A DNA stretch of 64,000 nt from Xanthomarina gelatinilytica (GCF_000348685.1 NZ_ANLA01000005.1:62001-126000), one strand, 5' to 3'. Shown: positions 35,283-44,960, counted from the first letter of the stretch. Translations and numbers: made by a program. The notes: generated from the letters alone by a model not told the origin.

Positions 35283-37658
35283 TTATTTTATAATGAGTTT
35301 TGTTCTCCATGTTAAACCTGTATGAGTGTCCACATTTAAAATATACATTCCAGAAGCAGCATTTACAGGAATGGCTGTTTTGTTGCTTAGGTTTGAATTT
35401 TGATGGTAAACCATTTTTCCTGTTAAATCCATTATGGAAATAGTTGCGTTTGGATATACTTTCGTACTCAACAAGGTTAAAGTGCTTGTAATTGGATTTT
35501 GCTTTAGTTTGATGCTGTTTTCCAAATACGTTTCCGTTACTAAGGTTTCAAGTAAAATTTCGTCTAGGGCAAATGCAACATTCCCTTCGGTTAGGGTTAC
35601 GTGAGGTTCGTTGTCTGTTGGCATAAACCATGCGTCAAAAGGAGTGACACTGGTAGTTGCTCTAGCAGTTGTTATTCCATTTGGCGTGTGGAACCAATCA
35701 ATTTCATTATTGGTAATTTCAAAAGCCATGGCGCTTACACTTGGAATAAAATTAAAATAATCGGTACTTAACGAAGCTAAAAATTCGCCTACCAAACCAT
35801 CTGTAGATAAATCTTCAGTTAATTTCAGTATATCGAACAAACCACCAGAAGCAGCATCTACACCATTTGAATAAGTGAAAGCCCTGGAATCTGCATTGTT
35901 GATTCTATCGTTGGCCAGAGGGAACCACCACGCAAAATCCAAATGGACTTTACTGGTTTGAATTTGTGTGCCAGCGTTTGGGGTGAAAAAAGTTTCAACT
36001 TTCAAATCGGCTCCTGTCATCACATTAATATTTGCATTAAGAATTCTGGTGCCTGGATTTAGGTTATTCGCGTTGGCTGTGTTGTCTGGATAGCGATTAT
36101 TGACTCCACTTCCATTAATTATGGCTATGTTTCTTGTTAACTCGGGAAATCCAGAAGCCGTTAAGCCATTCATCCTGGCGTCTAAAACAGCTTTAAAAGG
36201 ATGTGCTCTTGGCAAGGCAAGTGAACTGTTAAAGGTTACTCCGTCGCTATTGGTTATATGTGGTTCAAATTGGTCTGTGAGCATTTGTCTGGCAGCCGAA
36301 GATTTCAACATGCCATCAATAATAGGTTGCAGTTCTTCCACGTTTTGGTCTCCAAGTACCCAAAAATCATCCAGTCCAAACGCTAAAAAATTAAATTGAT
36401 GTTGAAATCCTATTGGCACGTTAGCACCATGGTGAGGCGCATCAAAAGAAATCCATAGTCTTGTTTCATGGTTCATATTTTGGTTTTCCATATAGTTAAG
36501 GGCATATCTGGAAATCAATCCACCCATACTAGGGCCAATAATAACATTTTCGGCTGTGCCAACTTTTTGGGCATTTATGGTGTTTATCAATTCCACCAAG
36601 AGCATGGCATTACGTTCAATAAAATCGACTCCTCCATCAATAACAGCTGCATCTGCCGTTCTTGTGTATATGGGGAAGTTTAAAATAACCACGTCAAATC
36701 CTTCAGTTCTCACTAGGTCGCCAAGATTTGAGGTAGTGCCATTGTCGTCAAAACCCAATAGATCGTAAAGTCCTGTAATGTCCCTTCCGTCTCCAGGATC
36801 AAAACCATCAACCAGAAAAATAGGCTTGTCCAAAACATTATCTGCACTTAAATACACTTCATATTCTCCAGTTCCAGGATACGAAACAGTTTCACCATAA
36901 GGGGATAGGTCTGGCGTGATACTGGCATTAAAGGTGGTTATGACACGATTGAAAAGAGAGTATAAATCAGCATTGGAATAAGTGATTTCAATGTTTGAAT
37001 GGCGTATGATTGTTTCATCGGAATCAAGGGTTAATTTAAACGTGATTTCTTTTTTTCCAGCTTCCAAATAATCAACAACGATGTTTTGGTCCAGTACGAT
37101 GTTTCTAAACCCTGCTCCATCATTAAAATCCACTTGTATGCTTTCAATAACCCGATCTGTTGTGTTAAAAATGTTTGAAGCCGATAACACAAAGCTGGTT
37201 TGCAAACCTTTGCTACTGCTTCTTAGAGGAGCTGTTAAAGTGATGTGTTTCTGCTCGAAAACAGGATTGTTATTGGTTCTTGTTAAAAAACCATCGGAAT
37301 CTTTTCTTATGGTATTGTTTTGGAATGCTTCGTTTGTAATCGATTCATAATCACTATGAATGATGGCAAGGGGAATCACCTTGGTAAAATAACTTTGTTT
37401 GCTTTGTTCTTTTAAATGTTCCAAAGGAAGAAAACGATTTTGTAGGTCGCCATGTGCTATGGCTTTGTAAGCTTGATAAAAATTGTAATTGTTTATGGTT
37501 TTTTCATTGTAGGTTTCAAGTTCGAAAATTGGTGAACTTGTAATTAAAACCGAAGTTTCCATGTCTGAAACATCAAATTTTTGAAGTGCTTGCTTTTTGT
37601 CTTGTGCGAACACACTAGCAGATAAAAGTAAAAGTAAAGGGAAGTAGATTTTTTTCAT
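35283..37658 (-). CDS. T9SS-secreted alpha/beta-hydrolase (lipase-like) with C-terminal sorting domain
   Basis: The 791-residue protein has a signal peptide (KKIYFPLLLLLSASVFAQ), an N-terminal beta-rich section of about 250 residues, then a hydrolase section from about residue 285. That section has a PIFLVDGFDPGDGRD strand-turn and the nucleophile elbow GPSMGG near residue 375, followed by LWISFDAPHHGANVP, typical of lipases and PGAP1-like hydrolases. The C-terminal 75 residues form a type A sorting domain (LKQNPITSTLTL, ISIMDLTGKMVYHQ, ASGMYILNV, KLIIK), so it should be exported by the T9SS and possibly surface-attached. The substrate is unknown. The ATG at 37658 begins the signal peptide. 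Confidence 0.84.
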   Translation of the reverse strand: MKKIYFPLLLLLSASVFAQDKKQALQKFDVSDMETSVLITSSPIFELETYNEKTINNYNFYQAYKAIAHGDLQNRFLPLEHLKEQSKQSYFTKVIPLAIIHSDYESITNEAFQNNTIRKDSDGFLTRTNNNPVFEQKHITLTAPLRSSSKGLQTSFVLSASNIFNTTDRVIESIQVDFNDGAGFRNIVLDQNIVVDYLEAGKKEITFKLTLDSDETIIRHSNIEITYSNADLYSLFNRVITTFNASITPDLSPYGETVSYPGTGEYEVYLSADNVLDKPIFLVDGFDPGDGRDITGLYDLLGFDDNGTTSNLGDLVRTEGFDVVILNFPIYTRTADAAVIDGGVDFIERNAMLLVELINTINAQKVGTAENVIIGPSMGGLISRYALNYMENQNMNHETRLWISFDAPHHGANVPIGFQHQFNFLAFGLDDFWVLGDQNVEELQPIIDGMLKSSAARQMLTDQFEPHITNSDGVTFNSSLALPRAHPFKAVLDARMNGLTASGFPELTRNIAIINGSGVNNRYPDNTANANNLNPGTRILNANINVMTGADLKVETFFTPNAGTQIQTSKVHLDFAWWFPLANDRINNADSRAFTYSNGVDAASGGLFDILKLTEDLSTDGLVGEFLASLSTDYFNFIPSVSAMAFEITNNEIDWFHTPNGITTARATTSVTPFDAWFMPTDNEPHVTLTEGNVAFALDEILLETLVTETYLENSIKLKQNPITSTLTLLSTKVYPNATISIMDLTGKMVYHQNSNLSNKTAIPVNAASGMYILNVDTHTGLTWRTKLIIK

Positions 37659-37732
37659 CTTCAATATAGTTGGTTAGTAGATAAATATAATAAGTTCTAT
37701 TTTTAACCGGATAATTGTAAGATAAAAGGCAT

Positions 37733-37768
37733 AAAAAAACCCTTAAGAAGTAAACTTAAGGGTTTTTT
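37733..37768. terminator. Bidirectional terminator downstream of pruA
   Basis: AAAACCCTTAAG pairs with CTTAAGGGTTTT, with A and T runs outside the stem. It ends pruA on the minus strand, 20 bases after the stop. Confidence 0.85.
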
Positions 37769-37787
37769 GTATAAGGTTGTCTGTTGT

Positions 37788-39413
37788 TTATCCCAAGAAA
37801 GGGTATCTGTAATCTACAGGAGTCACAAATGTTTCTTTAATCAATCTAGGAGACACCCAACGCATTAAGTTTTGTGCAGATCCAGCTTTGTCGTTAGTTC
37901 CGGAAGCTCTTGCGCCACCAAAAGGTTGTTGCCCAACAACAGCTCCAGTTGGCTTGTCGTTAATATAGAAGTTTCCAGCACTGTTTTGTAAGGCATTGGT
38001 TGCTTCAACTATGGCATATCTGTCTGTTGCCAGAACAGCTCCAGTTAGGGCGTATTCGCTTGTTTCGTCAACCAGTTTTAAAGTTTCGGAATATTTGTTT
38101 TCATCGTATACGTAAATGGTAATTACTGGCCCAAATAGTTCAGTGCACATGGTTTCGTACTTAGGATTTGTGGTAACAATAACAGTTGGCTCAATAAAGT
38201 AACCTTTGGACTTGTCATATCCACCACCAACAATAATTTCAGCATCAGAAGCAGCTTTTGCTTCATCTATATATTTCGCCAATTTGTCAAAAGAACCTTC
38301 ATTGATAACAGCTGTTATAAAGTTGGTCATGTCTTCCGGAGATCCCATTTTAAAAGACTTCACATCTTCTACCACGTATTTTTTAACATCTTCCCAAATA
38401 TTGTTAGGGATGTAAGCTCTAGATGCAGCACTACATTTTTGTCCTTGGAACTCAAAAGCTCCTCTGGAAATGGCAGTTGCCACTTGTTTTGCATTGGCCG
38501 ATTTATGAGCTATTATAAAGTCTTTTCCACCTGTTTCACCAACAATTCTTGGGTAAGTTTTATAGTTTTCAATGTTGTTCCCGATTTGTTTCCATAAACT
38601 TTGGAAAACTGGAGTGGAACCAGTATAGTGTAATCCTGAGAAATGTGGATTTGCCATAACTGTATCTGTTATCATTCCTGGGTTTCCAAAAACAACGTTA
38701 ATCACGCCATCAGGAACTCCAGCTTCTTTAAATACATCCATGATAATTTTGGCTGAATAGATTTGGTTGTTACTTGGTTTCCAAACCACCACATTACCCA
38801 TTAAAGCCATACAAGAAGGTAGGTTTCCGGCAATAGCCGTAAAGTTAAAAGGAGTTACGGCATAGGTAAACCCTTCCAAAGGTCTGTATTCAACACGGTT
38901 CCAAGCGTCGCTTGTGCTTTCTGGTTGTTCCATGTAAATATCTGTCATGAACTGGACATTAAAACGAAGGAAATCTATCAACTCACACGCAGCATCAATT
39001 TCAGCTTGATGAATGGTTTTAGATTGTGCAATCATAGTTGCTGCATTAATTTTAGCTCTGTAAGGACCTGCAATTAATTCGGCAGCTTTTAAAAAGATAC
39101 CAGCACGTTGTTCCCAAGGCATTTGGGACCAAGATTTTCTAGCTTCAAGAGCTGTGGCAATAGCTTCCTCTACATGAGATTTTTCAGCTAAATGAAAGGT
39201 TCCAACTATATGCTTGTGGTCATGAGGAGGAGACATGGTTCTGGTATTGCCAGTTTTTACGTCTTTTCCGTTAATGTACATTGGTACATCCACTTGACTG
39301 TTATACATTTCTTTATAGGCTTTTAAAACAGCCTCTCTTTCTGGAGATCCTGGAGCATAACTTTTAACAGGTTCGTTAACAGCTATTGGTACATTAAAAA
39401 ATCCTTTTCCCAT
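37788..39413 (-). CDS. pruA: L-glutamate gamma-semialdehyde dehydrogenase (P5C dehydrogenase)
   Basis: This NAD+-dependent aldehyde dehydrogenase oxidises glutamate semialdehyde to glutamate, the second step of proline breakdown. The 541-residue product is the stand-alone eukaryote-like form, without the PutA proline dehydrogenase domain. It has TPFNFTAIAGNLPS, VWKPSNNQIYSAK, the catalytic Glu region VGETGGKDFI and the catalytic cysteine in FQGQKCSAASRAYIP, then QPFGGARASGTNDKAG near the end. No proline dehydrogenase gene is adjacent. Confidence 0.94.
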   Translation of the reverse strand: MGKGFFNVPIAVNEPVKSYAPGSPEREAVLKAYKEMYNSQVDVPMYINGKDVKTGNTRTMSPPHDHKHIVGTFHLAEKSHVEEAIATALEARKSWSQMPWEQRAGIFLKAAELIAGPYRAKINAATMIAQSKTIHQAEIDAACELIDFLRFNVQFMTDIYMEQPESTSDAWNRVEYRPLEGFTYAVTPFNFTAIAGNLPSCMALMGNVVVWKPSNNQIYSAKIIMDVFKEAGVPDGVINVVFGNPGMITDTVMANPHFSGLHYTGSTPVFQSLWKQIGNNIENYKTYPRIVGETGGKDFIIAHKSANAKQVATAISRGAFEFQGQKCSAASRAYIPNNIWEDVKKYVVEDVKSFKMGSPEDMTNFITAVINEGSFDKLAKYIDEAKAASDAEIIVGGGYDKSKGYFIEPTVIVTTNPKYETMCTELFGPVITIYVYDENKYSETLKLVDETSEYALTGAVLATDRYAIVEATNALQNSAGNFYINDKPTGAVVGQQPFGGARASGTNDKAGSAQNLMRWVSPRLIKETFVTPVDYRYPFLG

Positions 39414-39451
39414 GATTGTTTTGGTTTTGTAATTTGTAAAAATTTCAGCTG

Positions 39452-39459
39452 CAAAGGTA
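39452..39459 (-). promoter_or_regulatory. -7 element of pruA
   Basis: TACCTTTG followed by C on the minus strand is a full match to the consensus and lies 38 bases before the ATG. The -33 position has no clear TTG. Confidence 0.6.
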
Positions 39460-39558
39460 CAATATTTTTACCGATTATCTTTTCTTTGTTATGCTAAAGA
39501 CAAGTTAAAGTATTGGTTTTTTTGTAAGTTGTGCTTTGGTAACCAGACTCTAGATTTT

Positions 39559-40278
39559 ATGTGTACAGTAACAGTAGTTCCTTTAGGGCATTCCAATTTT
39601 GTGTTGACATCCAATAGAGACGAAGCCCCAAGCAGAGAGACTTTGTCTCCAGATTTTTATATGGAAGGGGATTCCAAGCTTTTGTATCCAAAAGATAAAC
39701 TTGCTGGGGGAACCTGGATTGGGGTTAGCAGCAAAAAGCGTCTTGTTTGTTTGTTAAATGGTGGTTTTACCAAACATGAACGACAGGACAGTTATAGATT
39801 GAGTAGAGGTGTGGTTGTTAAAGATTTATTGACCTCAGATTCTGTTTTAAAGACCATTGAAACATATAATTTAATGGATATTGAACCTTTTACAGTTGTT
39901 ATGATTGAATGGCAAAAGGAGCTGCAATTGTTTGAGCTGGTTTGGGATGGAACAGCCAAGCATGTTAAAAAACTCCCTATGGAACCTCATATTTGGTCAT
40001 CGTCTGCACTGTATACAAAAGCGATGAAACAATCCAGATACAATTGGTTTCAGGAGTTTCAGAAGCAAAACAGCCCAAATCCTGAGAGTATTTTGGAATT
40101 TCATCAAACAGCTGGTGCCCAACAAAAGGATTATGGTGTTGTTATGGATCGTGGCTTTGTTAAAACAACCAGTATTACACAAGTGGTAAAGAGCAACGGC
40201 ATGGTAAACATGCTGTTTTTAAATCTTTTGAATGACCAACTGTCTCAAGCAACTTTTAATGTTGATACGTCTAAATAA
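39559..40278 (+). CDS. NRDE (TANGO2-like) family protein
   Basis: The 239-residue protein starts MCTVTVVP, with Cys2 exposed after Met removal as in Ntn-type folds, and has the family-naming motif TSNRDEAPSRET at about residue 22, then AGGTWIGVSSKKRLVCLLNGG. NRDE/TANGO2 proteins occur in bacteria and eukaryotes; a role in heme handling has been proposed for some, but the biochemical activity is unsettled. The ATG at 39559 is chosen because it places Cys at position 2; a TTG ten codons upstream would bury it. Confidence 0.9.
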   Translation: MCTVTVVPLGHSNFVLTSNRDEAPSRETLSPDFYMEGDSKLLYPKDKLAGGTWIGVSSKKRLVCLLNGGFTKHERQDSYRLSRGVVVKDLLTSDSVLKTIETYNLMDIEPFTVVMIEWQKELQLFELVWDGTAKHVKKLPMEPHIWSSSALYTKAMKQSRYNWFQEFQKQNSPNPESILEFHQTAGAQQKDYGVVMDRGFVKTTSITQVVKSNGMVNMLFLNLLNDQLSQATFNVDTSK

Positions 40279-40324
40279 TCAGGAGTTTAGAATAAATAAA
40301 AACTTAAGAAAGTTATAGCGAAGG

Positions 40325-40711
40325 CTAATTTAAAGCATAAGGAGCGCTTAATTTAAACCTTGGAATTGTGACTTCAAATTTTTTGGATGTGTTAAGATTG
40401 ATCATGCTATAAAATCCATACATGGCTCCAAAAGGTGAAGACAGCAAGCATCCTGATGTATAGGTATGCGATTCTCCAGGTTTTATAACAGGTTTTTTTC
40501 CAATAACACCTTCTCCAGAAACTGTTTCTAAATTGTTCAAGGCATCCAATATGGTCCAATGTCTTGCATACAACTGTACAGAGTCTTTGCTCTGGTTTTC
40601 GATAGTGATTTTGTAACCAAAGGCAAATTGGATCTTATAATTTTTATAAAAAGTGCCTTCAAAATTGGTCTCTGCCGAAATTTTAATCCCTTGTGTAACC
40701 TGTTGAACCAT
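40325..40711 (-). CDS. apaG: ApaG domain protein (Co2+/Mg2+ efflux-associated)
   Basis: This 128-residue single-domain protein has the fibronectin-like ApaG fold: QFAFGYKITIENQSKDSVQLYARHW split over two strands, then GEGVIGKKPVIKPGESHTYTSGC and GAMYGFYSM. In enterobacteria ApaG has been linked to cobalt resistance and magnesium efflux; its molecular role is unclear. It is monocistronic or read with the T9SS plug gene, 94 bases upstream on the same strand. Confidence 0.93.
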   Translation of the reverse strand: MVQQVTQGIKISAETNFEGTFYKNYKIQFAFGYKITIENQSKDSVQLYARHWTILDALNNLETVSGEGVIGKKPVIKPGESHTYTSGCLLSSPFGAMYGFYSMINLNTSKKFEVTIPRFKLSAPYALN

Positions 40712-40805
40712 TTTTATTGGGTTTCTATTAATTGGAAAGTGCTAAAATAAAAAATTAAACGCTTAGTATCACAAAATATTAGACCATGTGCATGTTTAAC
40801 AGGGT

Positions 40806-42056
40806 TTAATTGGTAATATCTATAGAACTCGACTCGCCAACACCTATAAGTCTGTCGTATCTGGCTCCTAGATCCCTATAGTAAACCAGTACTTTATAGT
40901 TGTTTTCCGTTTCATCGTGATTGCCACTAATGGCTCCTTCCTGTAGTTGGTTGTTTTCATCTACCAACACGTATTTATAACTGTAGAACCCTTGTTTTAA
41001 TAATATTGGAACTTCGTAAACACCTCTAGCCTCATTAAAATACATTTTATTGGTTTGTGTCAATTCATAATTATTAAAATTCCCATAGACATAAATGGAT
41101 TTGTTTAATAGTTCTGGTGTGGGTAATAACGAAAAGTGTATCCAAACATAATCTGCTTCAATCCAAGGTTTTTCGGTATATAACGCATTTATTACAAAAT
41201 TTCCATTAATATCTGGGTTGTAAGTGTAAGGTTTGTTTGCCCTTACCACATCAGTAAACAGGTAATTATTGTACAGGTCGTCCAATTGAATATGCTCTAT
41301 GGCAACGTTTGCACCTTTTACATCTTTATTTTCAAAAGACAAATATTCGTTGCCTCCCCAAAAAGTGGTTTCAGAAGTGTATTTGTAAATAAGCTCATTG
41401 CCCAAGGTGTACTGTGGTTTTACATTGGAAATGGCGGTGTTTAAATTGTTGTTTTGGATAATTAATGCCTTAACCGTTTCAGTTGGGTTGTTGAACATGA
41501 TACTTGAAGAACTGATGTTTATATCCACAGTTTGTTTTTCATCCAGATATTTAACGTCTCTTGCTTTCCTTATAAACACACCTACATTTGCACTATTTTC
41601 GTAGAGCATAAACTTTCTTGAAAAAACTATTTCATCATATTCGTTATAAATATGAATCATATAATTCCCTGATTTTTTGAGTCCACGAGTCCTATCATTT
41701 GGAATAATTAAATTGTAATGAGAATAAATTTGATAGGTGTTAAAAGAGTTTTCGTAGTTTCTTATACGTTGGTTGTCATAGCCATTCATGTATTCGGCTT
41801 TGGTAAGGTTTGAAGGGGTCCAATCATAATCGTAGTGTTCAATTTTATAATAGAAATCTTCTTCGTTGCCATTTAAGGCATCAAAACCTAAAGCAATCCT
41901 GTCTCCCAATTTAATTATGGGAAGTTGGCTTTCTGGTGCTTCCCCTGTAAAAATGATGGTTTTAATGTAATCAGGAGGAGCTACTTCTACAGCTTGTCCA
42001 AAAAACAAACAAGGTATGAAAGCAATAAGCAGGAAATATTTGTGGATTCTTGTCAT
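40806..42056 (-). CDS. Type IX secretion system plug protein
   Basis: The 416-residue protein has a signal peptide (FLLIAFIPCLFFGQAVEV) and the arrangement of the DUF5103 family: IKLGDRIALGFDALNGNEEDFYYKIEHYDYDW across the first domain, FNTYQIYSHY, an N-terminal part ending near IFSRKFMLYEN, and a C-terminal immunoglobulin-like part (IYVYGNFNNYELTQTNKM). In Flavobacterium johnsoniae this family was identified as the Plug that closes the periplasmic side of the SprA translocon. The function is inferred from family resemblance. Together with porT it supports an active T9SS in this organism. Confidence 0.84.
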   Translation of the reverse strand: MTRIHKYFLLIAFIPCLFFGQAVEVAPPDYIKTIIFTGEAPESQLPIIKLGDRIALGFDALNGNEEDFYYKIEHYDYDWTPSNLTKAEYMNGYDNQRIRNYENSFNTYQIYSHYNLIIPNDRTRGLKKSGNYMIHIYNEYDEIVFSRKFMLYENSANVGVFIRKARDVKYLDEKQTVDINISSSSIMFNNPTETVKALIIQNNNLNTAISNVKPQYTLGNELIYKYTSETTFWGGNEYLSFENKDVKGANVAIEHIQLDDLYNNYLFTDVVRANKPYTYNPDINGNFVINALYTEKPWIEADYVWIHFSLLPTPELLNKSIYVYGNFNNYELTQTNKMYFNEARGVYEVPILLKQGFYSYKYVLVDENNQLQEGAISGNHDETENNYKVLVYYRDLGARYDRLIGVGESSSIDITN

Positions 42057-42175
42057 AATGTTTTATTTCTTCTGTAAATATAAACAATTTTTATGCCTAA
42101 GCATTTTTAACTATTTAGAATTGATATAAATAACAAACTTCGTGTAACTGTAGTATTTTTTCATATAGAAATTCG

Positions 42176-42183
42176 TAAATTTG
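42176..42183 (+). promoter_or_regulatory. -7 element of the nqr operon
   Basis: TAAATTTG followed by C is a full match to TAnnTTTG, 64 bases before the nqrA ATG, leaving an untranslated leader of about 58 bases. Confidence 0.6.
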
Positions 42184-42247
42184 CACGGATTTTTGAGTAG
42201 ATCAAATATCTTAATCACATTTACTATTAACAAATAGATTTATAAAC

Positions 42248-43603
42248 ATGTCAAACGACATTAAGATTAAAAAAGGTCTGGACATTAAACTTAAAGGTGA
42301 AGCTGAAAAAGCGACTGAAAACGCTATTGTTAGCAACTACTGTACCTTAAGGCCAGAAGATTTCCATGGAGTTATCCCTAAATTGTTAGTAAAAGTTGGT
42401 GCCAAAGTGAAAGCAGGAGAAGCTGTTTTTTACGATAAATCCAACGAAGCTGTTAAATTTGCTTCGCCTGTTTCTGGAGAAGTTATAGAGATTTTACGTG
42501 GAGAAAAAAGAAGGATATTAGCTATAAAACTTCAAGCAGACAAGGAGCAGGTTTACCAAGATTTTGGAAAATTTGATGTCCAATCGGCAAATGGTGAAGC
42601 TGTTAAAGCACATTTGTTGGCTTCTGGTTGTTGGCCATTTATAAAACAACGTCCTTACGATATTATTGCTAAGCCAAACAGAACGCCTAAAGCCATTTTT
42701 ATTTCGGGTTATGCTTCTGCACCATTGGCAGCAGATTTGGATTACACCTTAAAAGGAAAAGAAGCAGAGTTGCAAGCAGCAGTCACTGCCTTAGGGAAAT
42801 TAACCGAAGGTAAGGTGCATGTATCTGTAGGCAAAAATAGCACTTCACCTTTAGCTGGTTTGTCTGGAATTACTTTACATAAAGTTTCTGGGCCACATCC
42901 TTCTGGAAATGTTGGAACCCAAATCAATAAAATTGATCCAGTTAACAAAGGCGAAGTGGTTTGGACTGTAAATGCTCAAGACCTGGTTATTATAGGGGAA
43001 TTGCTTTTAACCGGAACATTCAATGCTGAACGTATTGTTGCTTTGGCAGGATCTTCCATAAAAAAGCCAAGATACTTTAAAACCAAAATAGGTAGCGAAA
43101 TAGCAACCATGGTTTATGATAATGGTATTGATAAAGACAGCAATGATAGGATTATTTCCGGCAATGTTTTAACTGGAAAACAAGTTAGTCCAGATGGGTG
43201 TTTGGATTATTACAGCAATATAATCACTGTAATCCCTGAAGGAGATGATTATGAGTTTTTTGGATGGAACAAACCCGTATTCAATAAGGTTTCCACCTCT
43301 AGAGCCCTTACGTTCTCTTGGATGACACCAAACAAAGAATATGAGTTGGACACCAATACAAATGGGGAGCATAGAGCTTTTGTGCTAACAGGAAATTACG
43401 AAGAAGTATTTCCGTTGGATATTTATCCGTTACAAATCTTAAAAGCATGCATGTATACAGATTTAGATGAAATGGAAGCTTTGGGTATGTACGAAGTAGC
43501 TCCTGAAGATTTTGCCTTAACAGAATTTGTTTGTGTATCTAAACAACCTCATCAAGAGATTATAAGAAAAGGTTTAGACGTAATGATTAAAGAAATTGGA
43601 TAA
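42248..43603 (+). CDS. nqrA: Na+-translocating NADH:quinone reductase subunit A
   Basis: NqrA is the cytoplasmic, quinone-site-related subunit of the six-subunit Na+-pumping NADH dehydrogenase. At 451 residues it is full length: IKIKKGLDIKLKGEAEKA, then PEDFHGVIPKLLVKVGAKVKAGE (biotinyl-lipoyl-like section), SGPHPSGNVGTQINKIDP, and DIYPLQILKACMYTDLDEMEALGMYE near the end. It is the first gene of nqrABCDEF and is separated from nqrB by an array of four hairpins. Confidence 0.97.
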   Translation: MSNDIKIKKGLDIKLKGEAEKATENAIVSNYCTLRPEDFHGVIPKLLVKVGAKVKAGEAVFYDKSNEAVKFASPVSGEVIEILRGEKRRILAIKLQADKEQVYQDFGKFDVQSANGEAVKAHLLASGCWPFIKQRPYDIIAKPNRTPKAIFISGYASAPLAADLDYTLKGKEAELQAAVTALGKLTEGKVHVSVGKNSTSPLAGLSGITLHKVSGPHPSGNVGTQINKIDPVNKGEVVWTVNAQDLVIIGELLLTGTFNAERIVALAGSSIKKPRYFKTKIGSEIATMVYDNGIDKDSNDRIISGNVLTGKQVSPDGCLDYYSNIITVIPEGDDYEFFGWNKPVFNKVSTSRALTFSWMTPNKEYELDTNTNGEHRAFVLTGNYEEVFPLDIYPLQILKACMYTDLDEMEALGMYEVAPEDFALTEFVCVSKQPHQEIIRKGLDVMIKEIG

Positions 43604-43606
43604 TTA

Positions 43607-43737
43607 TTCATTTCGTGTAGCGAAATGAAAAATACAACTTTATTCATTTCGTGTAGCGAAATGAAAAATACAACTTTATTCATTTCATGTAGCGAAATGA
43701 AAAATACAACTTTATTCATTTTGTGTTACGAAATGAA
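43607..43737. repeat. Four tandem hairpin repeats between nqrA and nqrB (36-bp unit)
   Basis: Copies start at 43607, 43643, 43679 and 43715. Each unit begins with a palindrome, TTCATTTCG, loop TGTAG, CGAAATGAA, followed by the 13-base linker AAAATACAACTTT plus A. Copies 1 and 2 are identical; copy 3 changes the closing G to A; copy 4 (hairpin only) reads TTCATTTTG with loop TGTTA, which keeps the stem through a G-T pair. The array fills nearly the whole 154-base nqrA-nqrB gap and has no T run suited to a terminator. Confidence 0.95.
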
Positions 43738-43757
43738 AAATTTTTAAAAAAAGAACC

Positions 43758-44957
43758 ATGGGTTTAAAAAGCACATTACATAACTTAAAAGAAAAGTATA
43801 AGGGAACCAAAATGGCTCCAGCGTTCAATGCGCTACATACTTTTTTATACTTGCCAAATGAGACCACGCATAACGGAACTCATATAAAAGTGGCAGACGA
43901 TTTAAAACGTACCATGAATACGGTAATCATGGCAATGATTCCTTGTTTGATTTTTGGAATGTTTAATGCTGGATATCAACATTTCGCAGCTCTAGGAACT
44001 CCTGTGGATTTCTTGTCCTGGGACGCTTTTTATATAGGATTGATTAAAGTGTTGCCACTGGTAATTGTATCTTATGGGGTTGGATTGGGAATAGAATTTT
44101 TATTTGCAATTATCAAGGGTCATGAAGTTGAAGAAGGCTATTTGGTAACTGGAATGCTAGTGCCTTTAATTGTGCCTATAGACACGCCTCTATGGATGCT
44201 TGCAGTGGCAGTAGTTTTTGGGGTTGTTATTGGGAAAGAAATTTTTGGAGGAACAGGGATGAATATCCTAAATCCTGCCTTAACCATTCGCGCCTTTTTG
44301 TTCTTTGCATATCCAACCTGGATGTCTGGAGATAAAGTATGGGTTCATGGTGCAGTTGCAAGAGATAAAGCCATTGCGGCAGGAGAAAATTTAGATGCTA
44401 TTTCTGGTGAAACCATTTTGGGAGCTTTGGCTCAAGGTAAAGAAACAGTCTATTCCGTTGCAGATATGTTTTATGGATTTATTCCAGGTTCAGTAGGGGA
44501 AACCTCTACTTTATTGATACTATTGGGAGGTTTATTCCTAATATTCACAAAAATAGGTAGCTGGAGAATCATGTTGTCTTCAGTGTTAGGAGCCATTGTC
44601 ATGGGACTAATTTTTAATGGTCTTGTAAATGCAGAGGTTATATCGCAAGGAAGTAAATTTTACGGGTTGATGAGTACTCCATATTGGGAACACCTGTTAA
44701 TTGGAGGTTTTGCTTTTGGTACTGTATTTATGGCAACAGATCCTGTAACAGCATCTCAAACAAATAAAGGAAAATGGATTTATGGATTCTTAATAGGTTT
44801 TATTTCTATCATGATTCGTGTATTCAATCCTGCGTATCCAGAAGGTGTTATGTTAGCGATCTTATTAATGAACGTGTTTGCACCAACCATCGATCATTAT
44901 GTGGTTCAAGGTAACGTGAAACAAAGAATGAAACGTCTTAAAGTTAAAAACGCATAA
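43758..44957 (+). CDS. nqrB: Na+-translocating NADH:quinone reductase subunit B
   Basis: NqrB is an integral membrane subunit that carries covalent FMN and riboflavin and forms part of the Na+ path. The 399-residue product has about ten membrane helices, the segment KEIFGGTGMNILNPALTIRAF, GFIPGSVGETSTLLILLGG and FMATDPVTASQTNKGKWIYG. The candidate FMN-attachment threonine is T219 in DAISGET, where the usual ApbE target is close to Dxx(S/T)GA(S/T); the Glu in place of Ala is noted. It starts after the hairpin array and ends 3 bases before nqrC. Confidence 0.96.
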   Translation: MGLKSTLHNLKEKYKGTKMAPAFNALHTFLYLPNETTHNGTHIKVADDLKRTMNTVIMAMIPCLIFGMFNAGYQHFAALGTPVDFLSWDAFYIGLIKVLPLVIVSYGVGLGIEFLFAIIKGHEVEEGYLVTGMLVPLIVPIDTPLWMLAVAVVFGVVIGKEIFGGTGMNILNPALTIRAFLFFAYPTWMSGDKVWVHGAVARDKAIAAGENLDAISGETILGALAQGKETVYSVADMFYGFIPGSVGETSTLLILLGGLFLIFTKIGSWRIMLSSVLGAIVMGLIFNGLVNAEVISQGSKFYGLMSTPYWEHLLIGGFAFGTVFMATDPVTASQTNKGKWIYGFLIGFISIMIRVFNPAYPEGVMLAILLMNVFAPTIDHYVVQGNVKQRMKRLKVKNA

Positions 44958-44960
44958 GAA

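Noticed and set aside
43607-43737. Possible CRISPR array
   Set aside because: The 36-base units abut directly and share the same linker; there are no unique spacers and no cas genes.
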